64,000 nt of DNA from Sphingopyxis sp. BE259 (GCF_031457495.1 NZ_JAVDWM010000001.1:3336001-3400000); one strand, 5' to 3'. Counted from the stretch's first letter, positions 18,436 to 29,600 are shown. The notes: generated by a model from the sequence alone, not told the origin. Numbers and translations: made by a program.

Positions 18436-19746
18436 ATGAAATCGCTGCCGCTTGCCGCCTTGCTCGCCGTCCAGCTCGCGCTCGCCCCGGCTGCGCACGC
18501 CAAGCTGTCGAAGGCCGAAAGCGGGATGGCCAAGACGGTGGAGGCTGAACAGGCTCGGTCAATCGCCTTGCTCGAAAAACTGGTCAACCAGAACAGCGGT
18601 TCGCTCAACCTTGAAGGGGTCGAAAAGGTCGGCCAGATGATGCGCGCAGAACTCGAGCCGCTCGGTTTCAAGGTGGCATGGAAGCCGATGACCGACACCG
18701 GGCGCGCCGGACATCTGATCGCCACCCATGTCGGCAAGCCCGACACCAAGCGCCTGCTGCTGATCGCGCATCTCGACACTGTGTTCGAACCCGACTCGCC
18801 GTTCCAGACATTCGTTCGCAAGGGCGATTTGGGCGAAGGGCCGGGCGCGGGTGACGACAAGGGCGGCATGGTCGTCATCGTCGCGGCGCTGCGCGCGATG
18901 CAGGCGGCGGGCACGCTGAAGGGCGCCAATATCGAAATTCATATGACCGGCGACGAGGAAGATGCGGGCAGCCCGATCGAGAAGGCGCGCGCCGACCTGA
19001 TCGCCGCGGGCAAGCGCAGCGATGTCGCGCTCGATTTCGAAGGGCTGGTGCGTGATGGAGGCGCTGACATGGGGTCGATCGCGCGGCGCTCGTCGGATAG
19101 CTGGACGGTCACCGCGACGGGCAAGAGCGCGCACAGCTCGGGCATCTTCAGCGCCGCGGCGGGCGATGGCGCGATCTATGAACTGACGCGGATCCTCTAC
19201 CGCTTTCGCACCGAGCTTCCCGAACCGAACCTCACGTTCAACGTCGGGCTGATCGCGGGCGGCCAGCAAGCCGAACTCGACGCGGGCGGCATCCGCGCCA
19301 CCGCGACCGGCAAGACCAATATCATCGCCCCGATCGCCGTCGCGCGCGGCGACCTGCGCGCGCTGTCGCCCGAGCAGATCGAACGCGTGAAAGCCAAAAT
19401 GACCGCGATCGTTGCAGGCCACGCCCCCGGCACCGACGCCAAGATCAGCTTCGATCCCGGCGGCTATCCATCAATGGCGCCGACCGACGGCAACCGCGCG
19501 CTCCTGGCCAAGCTCAACGGGGTCAACCGCGACCTCGGCCTCGCTGAAATGGCGCCGCTCGACCCGCTGAAGCGCGGCGCGGGCGACATCAGCTTTGTCG
19601 CGGCCGACGTCGACGGGCTTGCCGGTCTTGGCCCCTATTCGACCGGCGACCATGCCCTCGGCGAAGCGGTCGACATCCCCAGCATCTCCCGCCAAGCGAC
19701 GCGCGCTGCCATATTGATGTCACGGCTGAGTGCTGAAAAGCGCTGA
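18436..19746 (+). CDS. Exported M20-family metallopeptidase (carboxypeptidase G2-like)
   Basis: This is a 436-residue enzyme with a cleavable signal (MKSLPLAALLAVQLALAPAAHA). The start is set by agaggag 6 nt upstream. Zinc-site motifs of the M20 family are in order: IAHLDTVFE (His and catalytic Asp, about 114-122), GAGDDKGGMV (bridging Asp), TGDEEDAGSP (catalytic Glu pair) and SGHAL-like YSTGDHALGEAVD near the end (last His). The lid domain lies between about 210 and 330. Relatives cleave C-terminal glutamate or aminoacyl groups. In the periplasm it could take part in peptide or N-acyl amino acid turnover, but the substrate is not known. Confidence 0.85.
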   Translation: MKSLPLAALLAVQLALAPAAHAKLSKAESGMAKTVEAEQARSIALLEKLVNQNSGSLNLEGVEKVGQMMRAELEPLGFKVAWKPMTDTGRAGHLIATHVGKPDTKRLLLIAHLDTVFEPDSPFQTFVRKGDLGEGPGAGDDKGGMVVIVAALRAMQAAGTLKGANIEIHMTGDEEDAGSPIEKARADLIAAGKRSDVALDFEGLVRDGGADMGSIARRSSDSWTVTATGKSAHSSGIFSAAAGDGAIYELTRILYRFRTELPEPNLTFNVGLIAGGQQAELDAGGIRATATGKTNIIAPIAVARGDLRALSPEQIERVKAKMTAIVAGHAPGTDAKISFDPGGYPSMAPTDGNRALLAKLNGVNRDLGLAEMAPLDPLKRGAGDISFVAADVDGLAGLGPYSTGDHALGEAVDIPSISRQATRAAILMSRLSAEKR

Positions 19747-19844
19747 ACCGTCACCTTTGCCAGTTGGCCTCGCTTGATTCATGCGCCACAGTGATTAGGT
19801 AGCAATCCGAGACGTATTCAGACACGCCGATTGGGAGAGAGAAA

Positions 19845-21281
19845 ATGAGCGATACCGCAACGCACCTCAAGCAGAACTATATCGGCGGCCAGTGGGTCGA
19901 CAGCAAAGGCGGCAAGTCGCACGACGTCATCAACCCGGCGACCGAAGAAGCCGCCTCGACCGTGGTTCTTGGCACCGCCGCCGATGTCGATGACGCGGTC
20001 GCGGCGGCAAAGGAGGCCTTCAAAACCTTCTCGCTAACCACCCGTGAAGAGCGCCTCGACCTTTTGAACCGCATCGTCGAGGAATATAAGAAGCGCGCCC
20101 CCGATCTTGCCAAATCTATGGCATCTGAAATGGGCGCCCCGGTCAGCTTCGCGGGCACCGCGCAGGTCGGCGCCGGGATCGGCGGCTTTCTTGGCACCAT
20201 CGCGGCGCTGAAAGACTTCAGCTTCACCGAAAAATATGCCGCGGGCGTCATCGCTTACGAACCGATCGGCGTCGTCGGCATGATCACGCCGTGGAACTGG
20301 CCGCTCAACCAGATCGCGCTGAAGGTCGCGCCCGCGCTCGCCGCGGGCAACACGATGGTGCTCAAACCCTCCGAAGAATGCCCCGGCAACGCGACGATAT
20401 TCGCCGAAATCCTCGACGCCGCGGGCGTCCCGCCGGGCGTATTCAACCTGGTGCAGGGCGATGGCCCGACCGTCGGCAATGCGATCAGCGCGCATCCCGG
20501 CATCGAAATGGTGAGCTTCACCGGCTCGACCCGCGCCGGCATCCTGGTCGCCAAGGCGGCCGCCGACACCGTTAAGCGCGTCCATCAGGAACTGGGCGGC
20601 AAGTCGCCGAACATCGTCCTGCCCGACGCCGATTTCGCCGCGGTGCTGCCGCCGACGGTGCAGGGCGTGCTGGTCAACACCGGCCAGAGCTGCATCGCGC
20701 CGACGCGGATCCTGGTCCAGAAGGAGCGCGAGGCCGAGGCGGTCGGCGTCATCAAGGCGATGTTCGACGGGACGCAGGTCGGCGATCCGATGAGCGAAGG
20801 CGGCCATATCGGCCCCGTCGTCAACAAGGCGCAGTTCGACAAGATCCAGGGCCTGATCCAGTCGGCGATCGACGAGGGCGCGACGCTGGAAACCGGCGGC
20901 ACCGGGCTGCCCAGCAACGTCAACCGCGGCTATTATATCAAGCCGACGGTGTTCTCGGGCGTCACCCGCGACATGCGTATCGCGAACGAGGAAATCTTTG
21001 GCCCGGTCGCGACGATCATGGCCTATGGCGACCTCGACGAAGCGGTCGATATCGCCAACGACACCGAATATGGTCTGTCGGCAGTCATATCCGGCGACCC
21101 GGCGAAGGCCGCCGCTGTGGCACCGAAGCTGCGTGCCGGCATGGTCGCGGTCAACGCCTGGGGCCCCGGCCCGGGCGCGGCGTTCGGCGGCTACAAGGCG
21201 TCGGGCAACGGCCGCGAAGGCGGCGTGTTCGGGTTGAAGGACTTTATGGAAGTGAAGTCGATCAGCGGCATTCCGGCGTAA
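19845..21281 (+). CDS. NAD(P)-dependent aldehyde dehydrogenase
   Basis: This is a 478-residue ALDH-superfamily enzyme with no signal peptide. The Rossmann part has ITPWNWPLNQ and MVLKPSEECP (cofactor lysine). The catalytic general base is Glu249 in HQELGGKSPN and the nucleophile is Cys283 in NTGQSCIAP. The NEEIFGPV motif precedes the C-terminus. The ribosome site gggagaga sits 8 nt upstream. It might oxidise aldehydes formed by the PQQ dehydrogenases of this region, but their genes are separate and that link is inference. A long repeat-rich gap follows. Confidence 0.93.
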   Translation: MSDTATHLKQNYIGGQWVDSKGGKSHDVINPATEEAASTVVLGTAADVDDAVAAAKEAFKTFSLTTREERLDLLNRIVEEYKKRAPDLAKSMASEMGAPVSFAGTAQVGAGIGGFLGTIAALKDFSFTEKYAAGVIAYEPIGVVGMITPWNWPLNQIALKVAPALAAGNTMVLKPSEECPGNATIFAEILDAAGVPPGVFNLVQGDGPTVGNAISAHPGIEMVSFTGSTRAGILVAKAAADTVKRVHQELGGKSPNIVLPDADFAAVLPPTVQGVLVNTGQSCIAPTRILVQKEREAEAVGVIKAMFDGTQVGDPMSEGGHIGPVVNKAQFDKIQGLIQSAIDEGATLETGGTGLPSNVNRGYYIKPTVFSGVTRDMRIANEEIFGPVATIMAYGDLDEAVDIANDTEYGLSAVISGDPAKAAAVAPKLRAGMVAVNAWGPGPGAAFGGYKASGNGREGGVFGLKDFMEVKSISGIPA

Positions 21282-21290
21282 TCTCCAAAT

Positions 21291-21456
21291 CCTCCCTGTG
21301 GCGCAGCCATGGGGAGGGGGACCGTTCTCGAAGCGAATGGTGGAGGGGCGGCGACGGTGGCGCCAAAGCCCCTCCGTCAGCGCTACGCGCTGCCACCTCC
21401 CCATCGCTTCGCGACAGGTAGGATCAAAGACCCCTTCTGCTTGCGGGAGGGGTTTT
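21291..21456. repeat. Composite intergenic inverted repeat, CCTCCC family
   Basis: Segments CCTCCCTGTGGCGCAGCCAT and AGCGCTACGCGCTGCCACCT, plus a hairpin CCCCTTCTGCTTGCGGGAGG(GG) near 21432, make a long snap-back region between the aldehyde dehydrogenase gene and argJ. The CCCCTYCYGC/GCGGGAGGGG hairpin is related to those at 9565 and 43930. Confidence 0.6.
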
Positions 21457-21488
21457 GCTTTGGGACGATAGCGATTAAGCGCATCCCC

Positions 21489-22715
21489 ATGACCACCCGC
21501 TCCCCCCTCGCCCCCGCCGTCTTCCCCGCGCTCCCCGAAATCGCCGGGGTCACCCGCCGCGTCGCGCGCGCGCAGTACAAGAATTGGGATCGCTGCGACC
21601 TCACCTATGTCGAGCTGGCGCCGAGCACGACGATCGCGGGCGTCTTTACCCGCAATGTCTGCTGTTCATCCGAAGTCGAACTCGGCCGCGAGCAGGTCAA
21701 GGGCGGCGCCGGCCGCGCGCTGATCGTCAATGCGGGCAACAGCAACGCCTTCACCGGTTATCGCGGGCGCGAGGCGGTCGAGGCGATCATGGCGCAGGTT
21801 GCGAATCATCTCGGCTGCGACGCGTCCGAGGTGTTCGTCAGCTCGACCGGCGTGATCGGCGTGCCGCTCCCCAAGGACAAAGCGCGCGCCGGGGTCGAAG
21901 CTGCCTTCACCGCGCAGCCCTGCTCATGGGAAGCCGCCGCCGAAACGATCTGCACCACCGACACCTTCGCCAAGGGATCGGCCGCCAGCGCGGTCGTCGG
22001 CGGCACCACCGTCCATATAGCAGGGATCGTCAAGGGATCGGGCATGATCGCCCCCGACATGGCGACGATGCTCGGCTATATCTTCACCGACGCCGCGGTC
22101 GCCCCCGCGCTGCTGCAGGAGATGTTGAGCGAGGCGACCGGCGGGACGTTTAACAGTATCACGGTCGACAGCGATACCTCGACCAGCGACACCGTGCTGC
22201 TGTTCGCGACCGGACAGGCGGGCCACGCTCCGCTGACCACCCGCGACGATCCCGGCGCCGACGCCCTCTACGCCGCGATCCGCCAAGTTGCGCTCGACCT
22301 CGCGCAGCAAGTCGTGCGCGACGGCGAAGGCGCCTCAAAGTTCATCGAAATTCAGGTGACCGGCGCCGTCAGCGACGACAGCGCCAAGCGCGTCGCGCTC
22401 GCCATCGCCAATTCGCCGCTGGTCAAGACCGCGATCGCGGGCGAGGATGCCAACTGGGGCCGCGTCGTGATGGCGGTCGGCAAGGCCGGCGAACCCGCCG
22501 ACCGCGACAAGCTCGCAATCCGCTTCGGCGATCATTGGGTGGCGAAGGACGGCCTGCCCGTCGATGGCTATGACGAGGCACCAGTCGCGGCGCATCTCAA
22601 AGGCCTCGAAATCCGTGTCGGCGCCGACCTTGGCTTGGGCGAAGGCCGCGCGACCGTCTGGACCTGCGACCTGACGCACGGCTACATAAGCATCAACGCA
22701 GACTATCGGAGCTGA
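21489..22715 (+). CDS. argJ: Bifunctional ornithine acetyltransferase / N-acetylglutamate synthase
   Basis: This 408-residue enzyme moves the acetyl group from N-acetylornithine to glutamate in the cyclic arginine pathway. The start MTTRSPLAPAVFPALPEIAG is the conserved one; upstream in-frame starts run into the repeat. The autocatalytic cleavage site is Ala192-Thr193 in APDMATMLGYIF, with Thr193 becoming the nucleophile of the beta chain. GNSNAFTGYRG and GEDANWGR motifs are present. N-acetylglutamate handling gives a possible metabolic link to the D-Glu locus near 58 kb, whose racemase product would be N-acetyl-L-glutamate. This link is inferred. Confidence 0.97.
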   Translation: MTTRSPLAPAVFPALPEIAGVTRRVARAQYKNWDRCDLTYVELAPSTTIAGVFTRNVCCSSEVELGREQVKGGAGRALIVNAGNSNAFTGYRGREAVEAIMAQVANHLGCDASEVFVSSTGVIGVPLPKDKARAGVEAAFTAQPCSWEAAAETICTTDTFAKGSAASAVVGGTTVHIAGIVKGSGMIAPDMATMLGYIFTDAAVAPALLQEMLSEATGGTFNSITVDSDTSTSDTVLLFATGQAGHAPLTTRDDPGADALYAAIRQVALDLAQQVVRDGEGASKFIEIQVTGAVSDDSAKRVALAIANSPLVKTAIAGEDANWGRVVMAVGKAGEPADRDKLAIRFGDHWVAKDGLPVDGYDEAPVAAHLKGLEIRVGADLGLGEGRATVWTCDLTHGYISINADYRS

Positions 22716-22725
22716 GTTTCCGATA

Positions 22726-22803
22726 CGTCGCCCCCGCGAAGGCGGGGGCCGCTATGGGCGTAGCGCAAGGCTGCCTGCGGCCCCCGCCTTCGCGGGGGCG
22801 ACG
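22726..22803. repeat. Perfect 25-bp inverted repeat between convergent genes
   Basis: The left arm (22726-22750, starting CGTCGCCCCCGCGAAGGC) and the right arm (22779-22803) are exact reverse complements with a 28-nt spacer. Each arm folds on itself (CCCCCGC/GCGGGGG). It fills the gap between the ends of argJ and trxA and could stop transcription from both sides. Confidence 0.9.
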
Positions 22804-22810
22804 TAAATTC

Positions 22811-23131
22811 TTAAAGCGCGCCTTCCAGCCAACCCTTGAGCGCGCTCTTCGGCGCCGCGCCGACCTTGGTGTCGGCGACTTCGCCGTTCTTGAACAGAAT
22901 CATCGTCGGAATACCGCGCACACCATATTTGGCGGGGGCGTTCGGATGATCGTCGATGTTCAGCTTCGCGATCACAACCTTCTCGCCCAGCTCATTGGCG
23001 ATTTCTTCCAGCGACGGGCCGATCATCTTGCACGGGCCGCACCACTCGGCCCAGAAATCGACCAACACCGGAGTGTCGCTGTCGAGGACGTCGGCCTGAA
23101 AGCTGTCGTCGCTGATTGCCTTGGTACCCAT
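22811..23131 (-). CDS. trxA: Thioredoxin
   Basis: This is a 106-residue cytosolic disulfide reductase. The active site is WCGPC at residues 30-34, preceded by VLVDFWAE. The cis-proline loop is [15 protein letters not shown]. Length and start (aggag 9 nt upstream of [10 protein letters not shown]) are standard. It lies 63 nt downstream of addA as the last gene of the minus-strand run, an order seen in many alphaproteobacteria. Confidence 0.97.
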   Translation of the reverse strand: MGTKAISDDSFQADVLDSDTPVLVDFWAEWCGPCKMIGPSLEEIANELGEKVVIAKLNIDDHPNAPAKYGVRGIPTMILFKNGEVADTKVGAAPKSALKGWLEGAL

Positions 23132-23194
23132 GATGAAAACTCCTGAAATTCGGTTGCCCTCAAGCTAAGAGGTCGCGGCCTCCGGCTCAAGACC

Positions 23195-26100
23195 TCAACC
23201 GCCCAAATTTGCCTTGGTTGCCGCCAAGCCCGGCTTGTGCGCATCGAGCAGCGCGTCGTCCAGCGCAATCAGCCGCGGCCCGGCAGTGTAGAGCAACGCC
23301 GCGTCGACCCGCCGCCCCGGAAAAATCGCCGCCAGCGCCCCGCGATAGGCCGCCATCTGGCGCAGATAGGCGGGCTGCACCGCGGCGGCGCTGTCCGGCA
23401 AATGCCGCCCGGTCTTGTAATCGATTACCGTCACCGCGTCGGCGGTGACCAGCAGCCGGTCGACGATCCCGGCGACCACCGTGCCGGCGACCACCGCCGA
23501 CAGCGGCACTTCGGCGAGCGAGCCTGGCCCGAACAACGCAGCATGCGCCGGGTCGTTCAGCACGCCGAGCACTTCATCGACCATTGCGTCGCGCGCTGCG
23601 GTGTCGAAGTCCGCCGCCTGCACCGTCAGCCAGCGCTGCGCCGCCCCGCGCCGCTGTTCGAACGCCACCGGCGGCAGGCGTTCGAACAGCGCGTGGAGCA
23701 GCAGCCCGCGGCGCACCGCCGCCGCCCGAACCGCGCCCTGCGGCGCCGCTGCGACATCGTCCGCGCCCAGCGCCGACGGCGCCAGCGGCCGCGGCGGGCG
23801 CGCTTCTTCGGGGGCCGCTTCCCGCGCCCAGTCAGGCACCGCGACCACCGGCGACACCTCCCGCACTTTGTCCTTGGCCGCGCGCGCCTTGCCCGTCACC
23901 GCATAGACGCGCTTCTGCCCCCAGCGCGGCCCGGCATCCTGCCAGTCGGCGCCCATATCAGCCATCACTGCATCGACTGCGCTGTGCCAATTATTGTCGG
24001 GAAGCTCGTCCGCCCTCCGCGTCCCGGTGACGATCAGCAATTCCTCGGCGCGCGTCATCGCCACGTACAACAATCGCCAATGCTCCTCGCGTTCGGCGGC
24101 TTCCTTGAGGTCGTGCGCGGCGGCAATCGCGCCATGACGCTCATCCTTGCCGAGCGCGAACACCGGCAATTTGTCCCAGCCTCCCATCGACAGGTCAAAG
24201 CTCACCCGCCGCGATTTGGGATCGTCGGTCGCGTCCGCCAGAATCACGATCGGCGCCTGCAAGCCTTTCGACCCATGCACCGTCATCACCCGCACGACAT
24301 CGCTGCGCGCCTCGCTCTGGCGCTTGATCTCCGCCGTACTCGAGGCGATGTGTGCGAGGAAGCCCAGCAGCGACGGCGCTTCCTGCCGCTCGAACGCCAG
24401 CGCTTGCGCGAGCAGTTCGTCGATCGGGTCCCGCGCCTCGCGCCCCAGCCGGTGATACAGCTTGCGCCGCCCGTCGAGCGGCCCCGACAGGATACGCTCC
24501 AGAGACCGGAACGGCGTCGTGAAATCGCCCATGCCAAGCAAGCTGCGCAGCGCCGCCATCGTTTCAGGCGGCGCCTCTTCCTCGCGAGCGCGCAATTGCT
24601 CCCATAGCGCCCGTTTCTGGCGGCCATGCGCAAAGCCGAACAGCTCGTCCTGGCTCCACCCGAACAGGGGCGACACCAGCAAGCTGGCAAGATTGAGATC
24701 GTCGAGCGGCTGCACCGCAAAGCGCATTGCGGCGAGCAGATCCTGCACCGCTAGCGACTGGGTGAGCGAAAAGCGATCGACCCCCGCGACCGGCACGTGC
24801 AGCGACTGCAACCGCGCGACGATCCGCGCCGCCAAATCGCGGCGGCGGCGGACGAGGATCAAGATGTCGCCCGGCGCGACCGGACGCCCGTCCTTGCCAT
24901 GCGCAATCCAGTCCTGCACCTCATCGGCGATCGCGCGCGACAGCCGCAGGCTGGCGGGGTCGCTGGCGGCGGCGGAGGTGTCGCGCGGCCCGGCTCCCTC
25001 CTCACCTTCGTCACCTTCGGAACCGCCCTCGTCGTCGGCATCGGCGTCGACCGCCTTGCCGACCGGTAGCGGTTTCCACAGCTCGACCCGCCCGGCACGG
25101 TCGCGGTTGAATTCGGCGGGAACGTGTGGCGGCTCGTCGCTTTCCAGACCCATCAATGCGGGCGCGCCCGCCGCGATCCACGCATCGACGACGTCGAGCA
25201 CCGCGGGGCTCGAACGGTAATTGGTGACAAGATCGACATCCTCGAACGGCTTGTCGCCCTCCGCCGCGCGCTTGGCAAAGCTCAGCCGCGCCGCCTCGAA
25301 CGCCGCGGGCTCGGTCCCCTGAAAGCCGAAAATCGCCTGCTTGCGGTCGCCGACCGTGAACATCGTGCGGACCCGGTCGTCCTTGGCACCAATCCCGGCA
25401 AAAAACTCGCCCGCCAGCGACGCGACAATCGCCCATTGCCGCGCATTGGTGTCCTGCGCCTCGTCGACCAAAATATGGTCGGTGCGCTGGTCGAGCTTGA
25501 AGCGCACCCAGTCGCCGAAATCGCCCTGCGCCAGCAGATGCCCCGCGATGCTGATCAGATCGTCGAAATCGGCCAGCCCGCGCTCGCGCTTCGCCAGCGC
25601 ATAGGCCTCAGCAAACCGGCTGCCCAAATCCCACGCCGCCGCCAGATCGTCGGCGACCCCCATTGCGGTCGCGGTCGCGAGCAGGTTACCCGCCGCCGCG
25701 ACGATCCGCTCGGCGGCGCCAAGGCAGCTGCGCATACCGCCCTTGTCCTTGGTGTAATCAGCGCGCATGTCGCCGGTGCCGGTCAGGAAGCAGCCGCGCA
25801 CCGCGGTCAGCATCGCGGCGCGGCCATGGCTATCGGCGCGGAACCAGTCGTCCATGATGTCGGCGCGGCCATCGCCTGTCTTGGTCCCCCAGCCGCGCCC
25901 GCTCGCGGCGACCGCGGCGATGTCGGCATCGGCAATTGTGCCGCCACCGAGCGCCGCGGCTTGCCATGCCAGCGGATCGCCCGGGGGTAAATCGAGTGCG
26001 GTTCGCAGATCATGGGCTTTGGGAGCGAGGCGCGGGGCCTTGGCGGCGGTAAAGCTGCTCGCGCAGCGCGCCAGGAAAGCGACCGCCGCATCCTGCCCCA

Positions 26101-26668
26101 ACCGCTGCGACAGCATCGCCGCGATCGTTCGCATCGCATCGCCATCGCTATCGGGCCGCGCCAGCAATTGCCCCAGCACCTCGCGCTGCAACGCGCTCGC
26201 CTCGCTATCCTCCAGCGCGCGAAACCCCGGCAATATCTTGGCTTCCAGTGGAAAACTGGCGAGCAAGGTTTGGCAGAAACTGTGGATCGTCTGCACCCGC
26301 ACCGCGCCGCCCGGGCTGTCGATCACGGTGGCGAACAGCGACCGCGCGCGATCGAGTATGCCCGGCTCGGCCCAGTCGGCGCCGAGCGCGGCCAGGTCGA
26401 GCCGCAGGTCGCCATCGGCCATCCGAACCCACATCGCCAGCCGTTCGTGGATGCGATGCGCCATTTCGGCGGCGCCCGCCTTGGTAAAGGTGATGCACAA
26501 TATCGCCTCGGGCGACACGTCTGCGAGCATCAGGCGCAGCACGCGCGCCGACAGCACCTGCGTCTTGCCTGTCCCCGCCGATGCGCCGAGCCAGACATGG
26601 TCGTCCGGCTCTGCCGCAGCGCGCTGGCCGCCGTCGAGCGGTTTGAGCAGCTTGTCGGAGTCGATCAT
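23195..26668 (-). CDS. addA: AddA subunit of the AddAB helicase-nuclease
   Basis: This is a 1157-residue UvrD-like helicase that, with AddB, resects double-strand breaks up to Chi-like sites for RecA. Walker A GASAGTGKT is at residues 28-36. Helicase motifs follow, including LVDEAQDTNARQW (motif II), VGDRKQAIFGFQGTEP (III) and VMTVHGSKGLQAPIVILAD (V). The C-terminal RecB-type nuclease domain has VIDYKTGRHLPD near residue 1080. An acidic low-complexity linker (DADADDEGGSEGDEGEE) sits about residue 550. The start overlaps the addB stop by 4 nt. Both subunits carry nuclease motifs, as expected for AddAB. Confidence 0.95.
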   Translation of the reverse strand: MIDSDKLLKPLDGGQRAAAEPDDHVWLGASAGTGKTQVLSARVLRLMLADVSPEAILCITFTKAGAAEMAHRIHERLAMWVRMADGDLRLDLAALGADWAEPGILDRARSLFATVIDSPGGAVRVQTIHSFCQTLLASFPLEAKILPGFRALEDSEASALQREVLGQLLARPDSDGDAMRTIAAMLSQRLGQDAAVAFLARCASSFTAAKAPRLAPKAHDLRTALDLPPGDPLAWQAAALGGGTIADADIAAVAASGRGWGTKTGDGRADIMDDWFRADSHGRAAMLTAVRGCFLTGTGDMRADYTKDKGGMRSCLGAAERIVAAAGNLLATATAMGVADDLAAAWDLGSRFAEAYALAKRERGLADFDDLISIAGHLLAQGDFGDWVRFKLDQRTDHILVDEAQDTNARQWAIVASLAGEFFAGIGAKDDRVRTMFTVGDRKQAIFGFQGTEPAAFEAARLSFAKRAAEGDKPFEDVDLVTNYRSSPAVLDVVDAWIAAGAPALMGLESDEPPHVPAEFNRDRAGRVELWKPLPVGKAVDADADDEGGSEGDEGEEGAGPRDTSAAASDPASLRLSRAIADEVQDWIAHGKDGRPVAPGDILILVRRRRDLAARIVARLQSLHVPVAGVDRFSLTQSLAVQDLLAAMRFAVQPLDDLNLASLLVSPLFGWSQDELFGFAHGRQKRALWEQLRAREEEAPPETMAALRSLLGMGDFTTPFRSLERILSGPLDGRRKLYHRLGREARDPIDELLAQALAFERQEAPSLLGFLAHIASSTAEIKRQSEARSDVVRVMTVHGSKGLQAPIVILADATDDPKSRRVSFDLSMGGWDKLPVFALGKDERHGAIAAAHDLKEAAEREEHWRLLYVAMTRAEELLIVTGTRRADELPDNNWHSAVDAVMADMGADWQDAGPRWGQKRVYAVTGKARAAKDKVREVSPVVAVPDWAREAAPEEARPPRPLAPSALGADDVAAAPQGAVRAAAVRRGLLLHALFERLPPVAFEQRRGAAQRWLTVQAADFDTAARDAMVDEVLGVLNDPAHAALFGPGSLAEVPLSAVVAGTVVAGIVDRLLVTADAVTVIDYKTGRHLPDSAAAVQPAYLRQMAAYRGALAAIFPGRRVDAALLYTAGPRLIALDDALLDAHKPGLAATKANLGG

Positions 26669-29600
26669 GCCGCCGCCTCGTCGGCAGCCGCCGGGTCAGG
26701 CTCCCCCCGCCCGAACCATTCGTCGCGGCGCATCAGCTGGTCGAAATCGGTGTACCGCTTGGCAGCATCGCCGGGGACGAACGGCTCCTGCCCCAGCAGG
26801 AAACGCGCGCTGAGGTCAGCCAGTGCCTCCCGCGCCCGCTCAACCACCGCCGCGGCGGTCGGGGGCTTCGGCTTTTGCCCCTTGATCGCCTTGACCGTGC
26901 CGTCGACGCCCTTTTTGCGGTCGCGCTTCAACTCCCAATATTCGAACGCACCGGCAGGTTCGGGCGCCAGATCGCCCAGCCCCGCTTCCTCGGCGATCAA
27001 CCCCAGCAACCCCAGTTGGCTGTTCAGCCCCTCGCCCGCCGATTTGGCCGACGGCGCCGCGCCCGTCTTGTAATCGACGATCGCTAGTGTGCCGTCGGCG
27101 GCCTGATCGACGCGGTCGGCGGTGCCACGCAGCGTAATGCCGCCGATCAACAGTGTGCCGCTGACCTCGTTGGCGACCGGATAGCGTTCTTCGCGCGACG
27201 CCCACACCCGCGCCGCGGCCCAGCGCAGAGACGGTTCGATCCGGGGCAACCAAAAAGCGCGTGCTAGCGAATCGAGCGCCGGGTCGGCGCGCAAAGCGGC
27301 GATCTCGGCCTCGAACGCCGCCTCGGTCATCTTGGCCGCTTGCCAGTCCTGCAGGAATTTATGCACCCGCGTCCCGAACCATTTGGCATCGGGACCGCTG
27401 CTCAACGGCTCCAGTTCGTTCAGCCGCAGGATCTTCGCGGCGTAAAAGGCAAAGGGATCGCGCGCCAACTGATCGACCCCGGTAACGCTGATCCGGTCGG
27501 GCCGCGCATTCAGCGGCGGGGCGGGACGCGGCTTGGCGGCGGGCTGGCTTGCCCCCTCCGGCACGTCGAGCACCGCGGCGAGCGCCGTCACCGGCTGTCC
27601 ATCGAGCGTCGCGTCGGGCAAGTCGCCCGCCAGTGCCGCCAGCCGCAGCCAGAAACGCGACGCGACCGCCGGGTCGCCGCCGCTGCGCAGCGCGCGCGTC
27701 ACCACAACCTCGCGCGCCGCAAAGGCACCGGCAAAATCATGCGCTGCCATCCCCTGCTGTCGCTCCGGCGCCGCGAGGCCCAGGATACGGCGGATGCCGG
27801 GCGCGAGCCAAGGGTCGGGGCTTTGCTGCGGCGGCCAGCGCCCCTCGTCGAGTCCGCCCAAAATCATCAGGTCGGCGCGCTGCAACCGCGCCTCCAGCAG
27901 ACCCCAGATGAACAGCCGCGGATGCCCGCCATAGGGTGGCCGGATACTCTCGTTGTTCATCAGATCGGCGAGCATTGCAGGGAAATCGGCGGGCGCGACC
28001 AGCGCTGGACCGTCGCCCTTGGCCAGCGTCCAGCGGTCGAACAGGTCGGACAACGCGCGGCCGGCATGACCCGTCCATGCGCCGTCGCCGGTCAGCCAGC
28101 CGAGCGCGTCCTGCAACGCGCCGAGCAGCACCGACGGCGGCGCCGGCACCCCCGCCGCAAACGGAGCGAGTGCGCGGCTCAGCCCAGTCGCCACCTCGGC
28201 CCACCAATCGGCCATAGCCAGCGCGGCGCCATGCCCGCGCCGATCGCTGTCGGCCGCAATTTCGTCAATCCGCGCCGTCACCCCGACCCAGCCGGGCACC
28301 AGTCCCGGACCACGCAGCACCAGATCGAGCCGCCGCACCTGATCGAGCCAGTCGAGCCGCACCTTGGCGTCACCGTTGGCACGTACCAGCGGATGTCCCA
28401 ACAAGGCGATCAGCCGCACCGAATCGAATGCCGCCGCAAATTCGGCGAGCAGCAACAGCAGCGCGCCCGGCGGCATCTGCCCCAGCGGCTGCCCGGCGCT
28501 GTCGTCGACGCGACTGTCGCCTTCCAAGCCCCAGCGCGCCAGCGCTGCGGCGACGCGTTCGGCGAGCAGGCGGTCGGGGGTCACCAGCGCGGCGGTGCGC
28601 CCTGCTTCCTCCAGCACGCGCCGCATCATCAGCGCGATCCCCTGCGCCTCCTGCCCATCGTCTGCAAAGGTTGCCGCGCTGACCCCGGTCAAGCCGGGCG
28701 CGAGGTTTTCGGCGGCCTGCCAGCGCGCGGTGTAAGCGGCGGGCGCGAACAGCAGCGACAGAAAGGGTGCGCGCGCATCGGGACCGTCGAACGGCGAGGC
28801 CGCGGCCCATTCGCCAACCTCTCCACGCGCGATCCCCATTCGGCCGAGCAGCAGCTTCAGATGATATTGCGGATGCGTTTCGAGCGGGCGTTCTCCCGGC
28901 TGATCGGGATCGGATTTCACCGGACCCAGCGCATCCCATTCCTCCGCGGCCATGCCAAGATCAAGCCCGGGCAGCACCACCATCCCCTGTGGCAGGTCGG
29001 CGACGGTGCGCAGTAGCCGCGCGATCGCCGGCGCCGCGGTGGTCACCCCCGCCGCGACGACAAAGCGTCCCGGCGGCGCGGCGCGCCAGCCGGCGGTCAC
29101 CCGCGCCAGCAGACGGTTACGGCGGTCGGCGCGGTCTATATGCCCCGTCGTGGCGAGCATAGTAGGCCAGTGATCGACCAGCAGGCGCAGACGCTGCCAT
29201 GACGCCTGCCAATGCCCCGCAAGGTCGCCGAGTGCAGCTTCGATGTCGCCGAGCCGCGTCGGGGCGAGCTCCTCATAGTGGAGCTGGTCGATCACCCGGC
29301 CCAGTCCTTCGGCCAGCTGAAACGCGGCGGCGCCGGTGATCGCGTCTTCGCCAGGCGGATTGTGCCGCTCGATCAGCGACGCCAACATCAACCGCCGCCG
29401 CAGCGCATCGATCGCGGGCGGGATCGGGTCGGCATCGTCGATCGCATCGAATGCCAGCGCGACGCTTTCATCCAGATCGGCATCGCCGATCACCGCCAAT
29501 CGCGGCATGAGCAGCCCCGCGCCGCTGGCGCGCACAAATGCCGCCTGCACCGCGCTGCGCGCGCGGTTGCTGGGTAGCAGGATCAATCCTTCGGCGAGCC

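Noticed and set aside
16698..18929. Open frame of 743 codons antisense to two exported proteins
   Set aside because: It crosses three real genes on the other strand and shows no motif.
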